Part shown: positions 5,583-13,784 of the stretch, in pieces
How positions within the stretch are numbered: position 1 is the first letter of the stretch
Layout of the letters: each line of letters begins with the position of its first letter
Source of the DNA: a virus
Virus record (IMG/VR): IMGVR_UViG_3300044591_001307
Coordinates: 1-34,839 of that record
Length of the DNA: 34,839 nucleotides
Reading direction: 5' to 3' (one strand)
Position numbers and translations under genes: made by a program
The notes under the pieces: model-generated
Database searches by the model: none
What the model was told of the DNA's origin: nothing
The model's input: only the letters and a program-made list of their open reading frames with translations

Positions 5583-7883
5583 TCAAATGGTGCAACTATC
5601 GCACGAAGATTCATCACTCTCCAAAATATCATTAAGAAGTGATTGAAGGTCTTGTTTTGGTTCTTCAATTACCTCATCAGTTTTGTGGTCATAAGTATTT
5701 TGATAGTATGCTGTTTTCCATCCCATCTTCCAGCACATAAGAAGGTCTTGAGCCATTACTGATGTTGGGACTTCATTATCTGGGTAATTTTCTGGATTAT
5801 AAGACCAGTTCCCAGAAATCGCTTGATCAAAGAATTTTTGCATAACAGCAACAATATGAATGTACCCACGATTGCTAGGCATATCCCAAAGAAGCGTATA
5901 ATTGTTCTTAAGTGTTTGATACTGGGGAACAATCTGCTTAAGGGGACCTTTCTTCGATTTCTTAACGGACAAGTAACCGCGAGGTGGTTCGATTCCGTTA
6001 GTTGCGTTTGACACAACGGAACTGCTCTCCGATGGCATCTGTGCGGACAATGTTGAGTTCCGTACTCCATATTGTAGTACTTGCTGTCTAAGACTCTCCC
6101 AATCATACTTAAGTTCGTTAGGTACAATCTCATCAACATCCTTCTTATAAGTATCTATAGGAAGAATCCCTTGCCCATACTTAGTTCTATGAGAATATTC
6201 GCAAGCACCTTTTTCTTTAGCAACATTTACGGTTGCTTGAATCAAATAATACTGAAATGCTTCAGTAAGGTCGTGAACCAGTTTCCAAGCACCAGGATCA
6301 TCATAATTCTCACCATTCTTAGCGAGATAATGAGCAAGACCAATATAACCTACGCCAAGTGAACGACGTGCTCTTGTGGCAATTTCTGCTGCTTTGACAG
6401 GATATCCTTGAAAATCAATGAGTTCGTCAAGAGAGCGAACAGCAAGATCGCAAAGAACCTCAAGGTCTTCATTATCCCGAATCTTTCCAACGTTAATAGC
6501 AGAAAGAATGCAAAGAGCAATTTCACCATCAGGATCATCAATATGTTGAATGGGTTTGGTTGGAAGAGTAATTTCCTGGCACAGGTTGCTCATCTCAACT
6601 TTATCCATAAAGGATGAGTGAGAGTTACAGTGATCGATATTCATAATATACAAACGACCAGTTTCTGCACGTTCTTTCAGGAGGTCCAGAAAGAGTTCTT
6701 GAGCTCCGATAGTCTTTCTTGGAATAGACTCATCTCGTTCATAACGTACATATAACTCGTCAAAAGCATCAGTTCCAAAAGCATCATACAGACCAGGAAC
6801 TGCGTGTGGGGAGAAGAGAGAGACCTCTTCGTTTTTGATGAATCGTTCATAGAACAATTTGGAGATTTGGATACTGTAGTCTAACTTACGAACACGGTTA
6901 TCTTCGGTTCCTTTGTTATTTTTTAATACTAGGATGTCTTCGATCTCTTGGTGCCAGATTGGGAAGTGGACAGTTGCTGATCCACCTCGGATGCCATTTT
7001 GAGTGCAGCATCGGACAGTTGCTTCAAACTTTTTGAGGAAAGGGACAACACCTGTATGCTGAACTTCTCCACCTCTGATTTTAGCGTTGATGCCCCTGAT
7101 GCGACCTGCGTTGATACCGATGCCCGCCCTTTGTGCAACATATCTGCCGATAGCCATATCAGAACTAAAGATGCTATCGAGGGTGTCATCAACATCAACA
7201 AGAACACAGCTAGCATATTGTCGAAGTGGAGTTCGCACTCCCGCCATGATAGGTGTGGGAATGTTGATTTTGTGTTTGGAGATTGCATCGTAGTACTTCC
7301 TAACGTAGTCTAAACGGGTTTCTTTAGGATACTTTGAAAAAATAGTTGCCGCAATCAAAAGGTACATAAACTGTGGCGTTTCATAAAGTTCACCAGAACT
7401 TCTGTCTTGCACAAGGTACTTATCAACGACTTGACGTAGACCTGCATAAGTGAACAAATAGTCACGACTGTGATCAATGAACGACTCAAGTTTATCAAAC
7501 TCTTCATCGGTATACAGGTCAAGAATTTCTGCGTCATAGACGCCCCTACCAACGGCACGAAGCACGTGCTGCTTAACTGTAGGGCATTCGTGCATACGAC
7601 CAAACAATTGCTTGCGAAGGGCAAACAGAAGCAGGCGAGCAGCGACGAACTGATAGTTGGGGTGATCTAGATCAATCAGGTCAGAAGCAGAGCGAATCAG
7701 AATTTCCTGAATCTCTGCAGTTGTAATACCATCATAAAATTGGATGCCTGATTGCATTTCTACTTGAGATGCTGATACGCTTGCTAGGTCTTTGCAGGCT
7801 TCCTCCACCATAATGTGGAGTTTATTTAAATCAAGGGGTTCAGTTTTACCATTTCTCTTAACGACTTTCGTTCCGTTGCTCAT
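5583..7883 (-). CDS. nrdA: Ribonucleoside-diphosphate reductase class Ia, alpha subunit
   Basis: NrdA reduces ribonucleoside diphosphates to deoxy forms for phage DNA synthesis, with NrdB as radical source. The 766-residue protein starts with an ATP-cone (VVKRNGKTEPLDLNKLH). The catalytic barrel shows ASCVLVDVDD (active-site Cys), NLCQEITLP (Asn, Cys and Glu) and ALCILSAINVGK (second Cys). AYYQNTYDHKT carries the Tyr-Tyr radical path, and the tail SSCDSCTI the redox Cys pair. Length and order match E. coli NrdA. The ATG overlaps the primase stop as ATGA. The C-terminal tail differs from the CESCKI remnant next to nrdB. Confidence 0.97.
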   Translation of the reverse strand: MSNGTKVVKRNGKTEPLDLNKLHIMVEEACKDLASVSASQVEMQSGIQFYDGITTAEIQEILIRSASDLIDLDHPNYQFVAARLLLFALRKQLFGRMHECPTVKQHVLRAVGRGVYDAEILDLYTDEEFDKLESFIDHSRDYLFTYAGLRQVVDKYLVQDRSSGELYETPQFMYLLIAATIFSKYPKETRLDYVRKYYDAISKHKINIPTPIMAGVRTPLRQYASCVLVDVDDTLDSIFSSDMAIGRYVAQRAGIGINAGRIRGINAKIRGGEVQHTGVVPFLKKFEATVRCCTQNGIRGGSATVHFPIWHQEIEDILVLKNNKGTEDNRVRKLDYSIQISKLFYERFIKNEEVSLFSPHAVPGLYDAFGTDAFDELYVRYERDESIPRKTIGAQELFLDLLKERAETGRLYIMNIDHCNSHSSFMDKVEMSNLCQEITLPTKPIQHIDDPDGEIALCILSAINVGKIRDNEDLEVLCDLAVRSLDELIDFQGYPVKAAEIATRARRSLGVGYIGLAHYLAKNGENYDDPGAWKLVHDLTEAFQYYLIQATVNVAKEKGACEYSHRTKYGQGILPIDTYKKDVDEIVPNELKYDWESLRQQVLQYGVRNSTLSAQMPSESSSVVSNATNGIEPPRGYLSVKKSKKGPLKQIVPQYQTLKNNYTLLWDMPSNRGYIHIVAVMQKFFDQAISGNWSYNPENYPDNEVPTSVMAQDLLMCWKMGWKTAYYQNTYDHKTDEVIEEPKQDLQSLLNDILESDESSCDSCTI

Positions 7884-8851
7884 ATTTTCTTCCAGTTGTT
7901 AAACTTAATTTTTGCTTCTAAACCTGAGTAGGTATTTGATTTTAACACATCCATAACATTAAGTCCAGCTAAAACCATATCATTAATATCTTTTTGCTGA
8001 ATACTCGTTGGCCAAATAATTACCTTGTCACCTCTATTGATGGTTTTTGATATTCTGTTGACGATTTCTCGATTGCGTGGTTCGTTATCAAAAACGTAAA
8101 TATAATCGCCCCAATTAAACGCCCCAATATCAACGTCGGACCCGCACATAGCAACAGCATTTTCAATAAATGTTGAGTCGAAAGGTCCTTCAACAATGTA
8201 AATGGGTTTCGAAGAATCCACTTGGTCAAGTCCATAAAGTTTGGGCGATTCATCAGAGAGCATCACAGTAATATATTTAACAGGATTGGGACCCAATGCC
8301 CTTCCCTGAAAACCTATTAAATTAGAGTCTGTATCATACAATGGTATAATAATGCGACTCTCATCCCTACCGATAGTGTCAAACGTAACTTTTTGAGTGT
8401 TAGTCCATGCTTTAAATTTATCAGCAAAATAAAACTTTTCTGGATTGAGTTTCCTTTTTTCCAGATACTCTTTAGCGATTGGTATTTTTGATGCTTTAGG
8501 CAAATCTAGTTTCTTTTTAAAGACTGGTTTTGCAAACTCAAACTTTGGTTCCTCAACCACAAAGTTTCTACCAGTGTGCCCCTCCTTGAACTTCTCAAGT
8601 GTATACTGCTTGTGAAGAACTGGATCTATTTCTTTGAGGAAGTTATTAAACGATAAACTTGCTCCGCAATTATGACACTTAAAGTTGGTATTGTTCTTTA
8701 CTGGATAAATATACCCTCTAGTCTTATTCTTGTTTTTTTGAGAGTCCCCACAAATAGGGCAGCGAAAGTTGTAGAGATCTGCCTTGACCCTTTTAAATTT
8801 TTGAAGACGCGAAGATACCAATCCAATATACTTGGAATCAATCAAATCCAT
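7880..8851 (-). CDS. 61: DNA primase, T4 gp61 type
   Basis: Primase lays RNA primers for the lagging strand, working with helicase gp41. The 323 residues begin with a zinc-ribbon in CPICGDSQKNK and CHNCGASLSF. A Toprim-like catalytic part follows, with IYIVEGPFDSTFIENAVAMCG (conserved Glu and Gly) and YVFDNEPRNREI (Asp). The length is close to T4 gp61 (342). There is no strong ribosome-binding site before the ATG at 8851. The stop overlaps the nrdA start by 4 nt, coupling primase and nucleotide reduction. Confidence 0.93.
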   Translation of the reverse strand: MDLIDSKYIGLVSSRLQKFKRVKADLYNFRCPICGDSQKNKNKTRGYIYPVKNNTNFKCHNCGASLSFNNFLKEIDPVLHKQYTLEKFKEGHTGRNFVVEEPKFEFAKPVFKKKLDLPKASKIPIAKEYLEKRKLNPEKFYFADKFKAWTNTQKVTFDTIGRDESRIIIPLYDTDSNLIGFQGRALGPNPVKYITVMLSDESPKLYGLDQVDSSKPIYIVEGPFDSTFIENAVAMCGSDVDIGAFNWGDYIYVFDNEPRNREIVNRISKTINRGDKVIIWPTSIQQKDINDMVLAGLNVMDVLKSNTYSGLEAKIKFNNWKKI

Positions 8852-8863
8852 TATGAAGGTGCT

Positions 8864-9286
8864 TTACTTTGCTCTCTCTATTGTAACCTGAGATGGTGAG
8901 CGTGTCAAGAAAGAAACCGCTGGAGGAGCAAATTTGATAAAGATTGCAATGACCGCTAAACCACCCAGCACTTGCCATCTAAATTTTGAAATACTTTCTA
9001 CTTTTTCTTCTACCTTATCTATCCTTTCACCCAATTCTTTACTTATTTGTTCATGCTGTTCTCTTGATGATCTTTTAATATCTTCAATCATCGATACAAT
9101 TAAATTGTCAGTTCTATTACACTGTTCAATCTTTTCATTATGAACGGCAAGCATTTGACTGATATTTTGACTCGTCTCACCAATCTTTTGAATTGCCGTA
9201 TCAATTCTTTCCATCATCTGCTCATACACAGATAACCTTTCTTCCAATATTGCTATTTTTGTATCGGTAGATGATGGATTAAACAT
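8864..9286 (-). CDS. Coiled-coil protein with C-terminal membrane segment, 140 residues
   Basis: The ATG at 9286 is preceded by TTAGGACA and lies just past the stop of the upstream gene. A more upstream ATG at 9325 would overlap that gene and lacks a ribosome site. Residues about 5-100 are a long heptad-rich helix (IAILEERLSVYEQMMERID ... LGERIDKVEEKVESI). It is followed by one hydrophobic span, WQVLGGLAVIAIFIKFAP, near the C-terminus. No signal peptide is seen. It is probably tail-anchored in the host membrane. A spanin- or holin-related role is possible but nothing in the sequence proves it. Confidence 0.75.
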   Translation of the reverse strand: MFNPSSTDTKIAILEERLSVYEQMMERIDTAIQKIGETSQNISQMLAVHNEKIEQCNRTDNLIVSMIEDIKRSSREQHEQISKELGERIDKVEEKVESISKFRWQVLGGLAVIAIFIKFAPPAVSFLTRSPSQVTIERAK

Positions 9287-9294
9287 TGTCCTAA

Positions 9295-9501
9295 TTATTG
9301 TGGTGGTTTTCTTCTTTGCATCCAACGAGAACGAGACCCTTTTCCACCATAGATATATCTTTTTTTCGGTGCAGGCATCACTGGGTCATATCCTGCAACA
9401 GGACCTTTTGGATCGGCGGCGCCAGTAAACCCATTGGCACCAACTACCATACCCTCCTCTTTAAGGGTTCTAATAATAGAAATAACTTTATCAATATCCA
9501 T
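9295..9501 (-). CDS. Small conserved-type protein MDIDKVISIIRTLKEEGM..., 68 residues
   Basis: The ATG at 9501 shares its A with the TAA stop of the upstream gene (TAATG), which fixes the start. An upstream start would lie inside that gene. A short helix (IDKVISIIRTLKEEGM) is followed by a Gly/Pro-rich stretch (GPVAGYDPVMPAPKKRYI) and a very basic end (GSRSRWMQRRKPPQ). To my knowledge similar short proteins are common in marine T4-like phages, with no established function. It is coupled in an operon with the 123- and 140-residue genes. Confidence 0.75.
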   Translation of the reverse strand: MDIDKVISIIRTLKEEGMVVGANGFTGAADPKGPVAGYDPVMPAPKKRYIYGGKGSRSRWMQRRKPPQ

Positions 9502-9872
9502 TAGATTGCTTGCAATTGAGAAAGACACTCATTGTCTTCCGGAATATCATGAATTTGAGTTCTAGGGTATTCTGGAAAACGATTCAAAAACAAAAGAAAA
9601 CTTTTAATAGATGGCCACAGTTCTTTTTCTAAATTATAGAAAAGTAGAGGAACCGTAGCATCACTAAAAACATTAAAAAGTATGATTAAATGATTAAGTA
9701 TAAGATGAGTCTTAAGCTCACCAGTATTCTTATATCTCTTTAGTAGTCTTTTAACATAACGAATTCTTTTCAAATCAGTTTCAAAATCCTCCATCGTTAC
9801 CGCTTGAGGATTATCGTAGAATTTTATAGCGAATAGTAAATAATTTTCTTCATTCAATTCATCAAATCTCAT
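9501..9872 (-). CDS. Conserved-type helical hypothetical protein, 123 residues
   Basis: The protein opens MRFDELNEENYLLFAIKFYD and is almost entirely helical. A basic helix (LKRIRYVKRLLKRYKN) and a hydrophobic centre (LILNHLIILFNVF) follow, the latter resembling T4-like phage proteins of unknown role. It starts 10 nt after the stop of the 194-residue structural-type gene and ends in a TAATG overlap with the next gene, so it is read in one operon. The hydrophobic parts are too short and interrupted for a clear membrane protein. Function unknown. Confidence 0.8.
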   Translation of the reverse strand: MRFDELNEENYLLFAIKFYDNPQAVTMEDFETDLKRIRYVKRLLKRYKNTGELKTHLILNHLIILFNVFSDATVPLLFYNLEKELWPSIKSFLLFLNRFPEYPRTQIHDIPEDNECLSQLQAI

Positions 9873-9882
9873 ACATCAATTA

Positions 9883-10467
9883 TCAGCTTTCTGGATATCT
9901 GGAATCGTCGTCGGCGTCGTTAGTAATGCTACTTCCAGCGACTAGAGTTTCGGACTTAACTCTGAAATTGCCGTGATTATCAACGTAAGTTACAATACCA
10001 ACCCATCCAGCGTGAGCAACTGCATAAGCAGCATTTTTACCACCAACTGTTCTACCAGCTGCAACAGTAGCTTCAATAGTGCTTACACCAACAACAGTTG
10101 AAAAATATGCTTTAGCACCATTACTATTTACCTTTACATCTGGTGCATAATATTGTCCATCCTCAAGAGTGTATTTTGGTTTTTGGGTTACTGTATAAGC
10201 AACACCAACACTTATTCCTGGTCCAGTAGTCCCTATTCCAATGAGAAATTGAGTTGATCCAATTGAAAGTTGAGTAGCAGATGTTACTCCAGTTATAACC
10301 GCCTGTCCGTATGTTGCACCAACGCCAATGACTAGAATATCACCAGTAGAAATTCCAGCGGTTACAAAAGTTGTACCACTTCCAGTTACAACTTCAGTAG
10401 TGAGATTGATTGTAATAGTTCCCGTAAGACCAGAACTGAATGAATCTTTATTGCCCCAAAGAGACAT
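9883..10467 (-). CDS. Beta-rich probable virion structural protein, 194 residues
   Basis: The N-terminus MSLWGNKDSFSSGLTG is of a kind I associate with cyanomyovirus structural proteins. The rest is rich in Gly, Thr, Val and Ser with short alternating strands (TGTITINLTTEVVTGSGTTF, VTYVDNHGNFRVK). This suggests a beta-sandwich or fibre-like fold, with no catalytic motif. An AGGGA site precedes the ATG, and a TATAAATA late promoter lies 32 nt upstream, consistent with virion production. Its exact place in the particle cannot be told. Confidence 0.8.
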   Translation of the reverse strand: MSLWGNKDSFSSGLTGTITINLTTEVVTGSGTTFVTAGISTGDILVIGVGATYGQAVITGVTSATQLSIGSTQFLIGIGTTGPGISVGVAYTVTQKPKYTLEDGQYYAPDVKVNSNGAKAYFSTVVGVSTIEATVAAGRTVGGKNAAYAVAHAGWVGIVTYVDNHGNFRVKSETLVAGSSITNDADDDSRYPES

Positions 10468-10498
10468 GTTTCCCTACCTATAAATTCTGTTATATTGA

Positions 10499-10506
10499 TA
10501 TTTATA
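10499..10506 (-). promoter_or_regulatory. T4-type late promoter TATAAATA fused to a terminator
   Basis: An exact TATAAATA lies 32 nt before the ATG at 10467. The U-tract of the terminator just upstream supplies its first T, in the same 16-nt context (TTTTTTTATAAATATC) as the promoter at 3141-3148. Confidence 0.8.
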
Positions 10507-10540
10507 AAAAAAGAAGACCTTTACTTTTGGCCTTCTTTAT
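10507..10540 (-). terminator. Rho-independent terminator after the 59-residue gene
   Basis: On the minus strand AAGAAGGCC (10537-10529) pairs with GGTCTTCTT (10519-10511), with one G-T wobble, and seven Ts follow. It lies shortly after the stop codon of the small hydrophobic protein gene. Confidence 0.85.
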
Positions 10541-10556
10541 TTTATTTAATTTTATA

Positions 10557-10736
10557 TCAGGGTGTTAAATCTTGAGCACCTTTCTTCTTCAATACTCCTT
10601 GAGCTTGAAGAAGAATAAGTGAAAGAATACCGTTTGACTTAACTTTTGGATTTGCTCCAAGTGCTTCCGAAACTGCAAAAAGAACGGTTGCGATAAGAGC
10701 CTGATTTGCTAAACACCAAGCGACGACTGCCGACAT
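10557..10736 (-). CDS. Small hydrophobic protein, possible membrane protein, 59 residues
   Basis: A strong GGAGG site six nt before the ATG at 10736 supports this short gene. The N-terminal half is hydrophobic (AVVAWCLANQALIATVLFAV) with few charges. A second, shorter hydrophobic part follows (GILSLILLQAQGVL), then a basic tail (KKKGAQ). Two membrane passages with a charged end would fit a holin-like protein, but the helices are weak and that role is only a guess. It has its own terminator. A weak late-like octamer, CCTAAATA, lies at 10767-10774. Confidence 0.75.
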   Translation of the reverse strand: MSAVVAWCLANQALIATVLFAVSEALGANPKVKSNGILSLILLQAQGVLKKKGAQDLTP

Positions 10737-10776
10737 GATGACCTCCGCGTGAAGAGTATCATGTATTATTTAGGAA

Positions 10777-12414
10777 TCAATCAAATCTAGAACCAAGGTC
10801 AGGTCTTTTTCTTGCTTGCTTAGCAGCATATCTGCCTTCACCCTGCTTACTTTCAGGTTTCGCATAAATTCCACCCGGTTGATCTACGTATCTACGACTT
10901 GATGCACGTCTTTCCTCTTTTGTTCTACCTTCTTTACCTCTGGTATGAGGATTTTGTCCCCCAGAATAAGAAGTTTGTGGGTTGGCAATTCCACCAATTT
11001 TCGTCTTTTGGCGCTGTCTTTGTGCTCCAGTAGAACCAAGTCCTCTCTTTTCTTCTGCTCTTGCTTCATCAACCATTTCACCTTCTAGATCATAAGAACA
11101 CTTAAGACCAATTGCTCTCAGTTTGTTTTTAGCAAGATTCATAGCAGTTGGAATTGAACGGGGATCCATTTCATCCTGTTCTTTCTTTGCTTTTTTATCT
11201 GCCTGAACAACTGTTTCTTCTTTTACTGGTTTCGTTGGTTTTGTTTTTGCACCCCCAAAAATTTTTTGAACATTTTGCGGAAGTTCATCTACAAATTTAT
11301 AAACCGAAGGTGGAACATTGGGAGCACTTCCACCACCTTTTGGTTCTGCTGCTTCTTTAACATGACCAGGAAGATCTTTGTGCTTGGTCTTTGCAAATTT
11401 CTTTGCTTCTTTCTTACTCATTCCTGCTGCTGCTTTTGCAACTTCTGGAGATGCTGGTTTTGCTCCCTTTTTAGCAGCATAAACCATTCCCATAAACTTT
11501 TGTTGGGCGGTACTTACTGCCTTTTCTGTAATGAAAGGTCCTTCCATTTCATGATGAGCAACTTGCATATAAGAAGTTGAATTTTTTCCAGTTCCAGGAA
11601 CTTCTGGATTAATAGTAATAGAATTCTTACCCTTCATCACATCAATTTTCTTTTGATTTGCATCAGGATTTACTTTTTCATCATTTACTTCGCCAAGAAA
11701 TGCTTCCGCAACACCCTTTCTTTTACCAATCGCAGTACTTCTAACTTTTCTACGATTCAGAAGATACTTATCAGTCTTATCGTGGTCACCGTCATTATCA
11801 ATGTCCTTATCTTCCTTACCAACTGGGTCTAAACCTTTACCTGCCTTTGCTCTTGCAGTTTGCTCACCTTTCTTTTTTTCACCTTCATAAGGTTCACCAT
11901 ACCCAGTCATTTCGACAGATTGAATGTTTGAATTGGAACGAAGTGCATTAATCTTTTCGCGGTCAGCATATCTTACATATGAACGACCATCCTTACCCGT
12001 AACTCTTACCTTATATTTTCTATGTTCAGAAGCTTCTAACTTTTCCATATATGTTAGAACGATTGGTTCCTCTTCTTTTTGAACCCCCTCTACAAATACC
12101 ATGTAAAGTGCATTTGCTACATTGGATGAAGCAAATTCTTCAATATTAAATTCTTCTGCTTTCATCCCACCTTTACCAAATAATTTCTGCTTTACCAGAG
12201 TTTTCTCTTGTTGACTCATACTACTGTTTGCAATATATTGTGAATATGCTTGTTGAAGAGGTAACTCTTCTCTTCTAGCACGATAACGAATATCATAAAT
12301 TGCTTGCTTTACTCTTTTTTCTGGAGATTTACCACCAGCTTCCTTTTTATCTCCAGCAGCAGCGGCAGGAGCGTGTTTTCTTGCTGGAAGCTCTTCAGCA
12401 ATATGTTTTTTCAT
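10777..12414 (-). CDS. Lysine-rich multidomain probable virion protein with DUF3008-like region
   Basis: The 545-residue protein is very basic. Residues about 30-110 are helical. Residues 204-215 (DIDNDGDHDKTD) look like an EF-hand or dockerin-type calcium loop, followed by NRRKVRSTAIGKR. Residues about 301-350 (AQQKFMGMVYAAKKG ... MSKKEAKKFAKTKHK) match my recollection of the DUF3008 family. The C-terminus is rich in Arg, Gly and Lys (YVDQPGGIYAKPES). Composition suits an internal head or scaffold-related protein, but no T4 equivalent is recognised. The gene follows the nucleotidyltransferase gene by 9 nt, with a CATAAATA late-like octamer upstream. Confidence 0.75.
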   Translation of the reverse strand: MKKHIAEELPARKHAPAAAAGDKKEAGGKSPEKRVKQAIYDIRYRARREELPLQQAYSQYIANSSMSQQEKTLVKQKLFGKGGMKAEEFNIEEFASSNVANALYMVFVEGVQKEEEPIVLTYMEKLEASEHRKYKVRVTGKDGRSYVRYADREKINALRSNSNIQSVEMTGYGEPYEGEKKKGEQTARAKAGKGLDPVGKEDKDIDNDGDHDKTDKYLLNRRKVRSTAIGKRKGVAEAFLGEVNDEKVNPDANQKKIDVMKGKNSITINPEVPGTGKNSTSYMQVAHHEMEGPFITEKAVSTAQQKFMGMVYAAKKGAKPASPEVAKAAAGMSKKEAKKFAKTKHKDLPGHVKEAAEPKGGGSAPNVPPSVYKFVDELPQNVQKIFGGAKTKPTKPVKEETVVQADKKAKKEQDEMDPRSIPTAMNLAKNKLRAIGLKCSYDLEGEMVDEARAEEKRGLGSTGAQRQRQKTKIGGIANPQTSYSGGQNPHTRGKEGRTKEERRASSRRYVDQPGGIYAKPESKQGEGRYAAKQARKRPDLGSRFD

Positions 12415-12423
12415 GAGTAAACT

Positions 12424-13740
12424 TTACTTCTTACTTTTTCTATATTTATTTATGAATTGCTTAATATCATATCCCAAATATGCCTTTCCGCCCGCTTGAA
12501 GATTTTCTTTTCCAGTTCCAACTGCACCTGGAGTCATATCTGAAAAATGTTTGAAGGCGCCCAAAGTTCCAGTAAGAGTATTAGGATGAATATTATCTCT
12601 CATTTTACGATCCATTCTAACCTCAGTGTATTCTACTAAGTCTTTGATCCAAGACTTGAACATTTGACCAGACTCAGTTACACAAATTAGATAGTTGGTG
12701 CCTCTACGAATAATACGACCAACTAATCCAGTATTTAAATTTTCAACTTTTTCACCAAGTTTAAAAATAGATTCTGTAAGATAGTTTTCACGAAGAGTTT
12801 GAAAATCAAACTTAGGTGCAATCTCCCAAATACTCCACCCTTCTTTAACACTCATTGCACCACGAAGGATATTAAAAAGTTCTTTTGCTTCAGCAGGTTT
12901 AACCTCTGGGGGAAGACCTGAACGGAAAGTTTTAAAGTCACCTTCTGCTGCAGCAAGCCTCATTCTAGATGCGGACATTCCTTCTACACCTTTTGCGTCA
13001 GGATCTCTATCTCCAGCAGACATAACTTCAATATTATCGAAGTTATATAATTGACCATTATATTGATTAGAAAGTTTTTCAAACTCTTTAACTCTATCTC
13101 CACCACCAATAATTCTTACACCAGCATAACCATTATTATGTGCCATTTTTAAGACATCAAAAATGGTTTTAGTATTAGAGTCATTTACAATATTGCCCGC
13201 ATGATTTGGATAAAACTTTTGCATATAAGCAATCTTTGTATCAGGATCAAGAGGATTCTTTTTCTTATCCTGACTTCTTGAAGGAAAGATTAGATATTGT
13301 CCATCTTTATCTTGAGATGCTGCTTGTGCCGCAACGTCCATTAATTGCTGGTGTCCAATTGTTGGTGGGTTAAAACGACCAAAAGCGACCGTAAGAGTTC
13401 CTTTTGTTTTGGGAACTGGAAGATATCGTGCAGGTGGTTGTTCTTGTGCTGCTGCTTGTTGCTCTGGTGCAGGTGCTTGCTGCTGAACAGGTTGCTGTTG
13501 AAGTTCTGGGTCATTATACCCAGGTGATGCAATTGTTTTTTCTTTTTCAGTTTGTACTGGATCTTTACCACCAACTTTTTGACGCTTATTATAAAACTTA
13601 AGTTGCCCGCCTTCAGTTTTTGCTACAAACTCTCCTTGCTTATCGTACCAACCACCATGCCCATCTCCAACAAGTCCAAGACGCTGTGCTTGCTGAGATG
13701 CGGTTGCTTCTGTTATGAATTGGAAAAAACTTTTCATCAT
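12424..13740 (-). CDS. Nucleotidyltransferase with capsid-targeting-like N-terminus
   Basis: The first residues, MMKSFFQFITEA, resemble the T4 internal-protein targeting peptide (MKTYQEFIAE-A) and contain I-T-E before A, a gp21-type cleavage pattern. A small Gly-rich module follows (LGLVGDGHGGWYDKQGEFV), then a Gln/Pro linker. Residues about 115-270 form a nucleotidylyltransferase domain with GRFNPPTIGH (the xxGH motif) and SASRMR (the ISxxxxR-type motif). The C-terminal 150 residues are unassigned and include a small SH3-like stretch (FKLGEKVENLNTGLVGRII). The nucleotide and acceptor are unknown. NMN adenylyl- or cytidylyl-transfer are family possibilities. Start could also be the second ATG, 3 nt on. 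Confidence 0.82.
   Translation of the reverse strand: MMKSFFQFITEATASQQAQRLGLVGDGHGGWYDKQGEFVAKTEGGQLKFYNKRQKVGGKDPVQTEKEKTIASPGYNDPELQQQPVQQQAPAPEQQAAAQEQPPARYLPVPKTKGTLTVAFGRFNPPTIGHQQLMDVAAQAASQDKDGQYLIFPSRSQDKKKNPLDPDTKIAYMQKFYPNHAGNIVNDSNTKTIFDVLKMAHNNGYAGVRIIGGGDRVKEFEKLSNQYNGQLYNFDNIEVMSAGDRDPDAKGVEGMSASRMRLAAAEGDFKTFRSGLPPEVKPAEAKELFNILRGAMSVKEGWSIWEIAPKFDFQTLRENYLTESIFKLGEKVENLNTGLVGRIIRRGTNYLICVTESGQMFKSWIKDLVEYTEVRMDRKMRDNIHPNTLTGTLGAFKHFSDMTPGAVGTGKENLQAGGKAYLGYDIKQFINKYRKSKK
12447..12454 (-). promoter_or_regulatory. Possible late-like promoter CATAAATA
   Basis: The minus strand reads CATAAATA, one base from the late octamer, 33 nt before the ATG at 12414. It lies within the end of the upstream coding region, so it may be chance. 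Confidence 0.35.
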
Positions 13741-13776
13741 CTATTAGAATATGTATTCATTTACTCTTATATAATG

Positions 13777-13784
13777 TATTTATT
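13777..13784 (-). promoter_or_regulatory. Possible late-like promoter AATAAATA
   Basis: AATAAATA differs by one base from the late octamer. It lies in the 44-nt gap right after the stop of the 307-residue gene and 37 nt before the nucleotidyltransferase start. There is no clear ribosome-binding site between. Confidence 0.4.
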
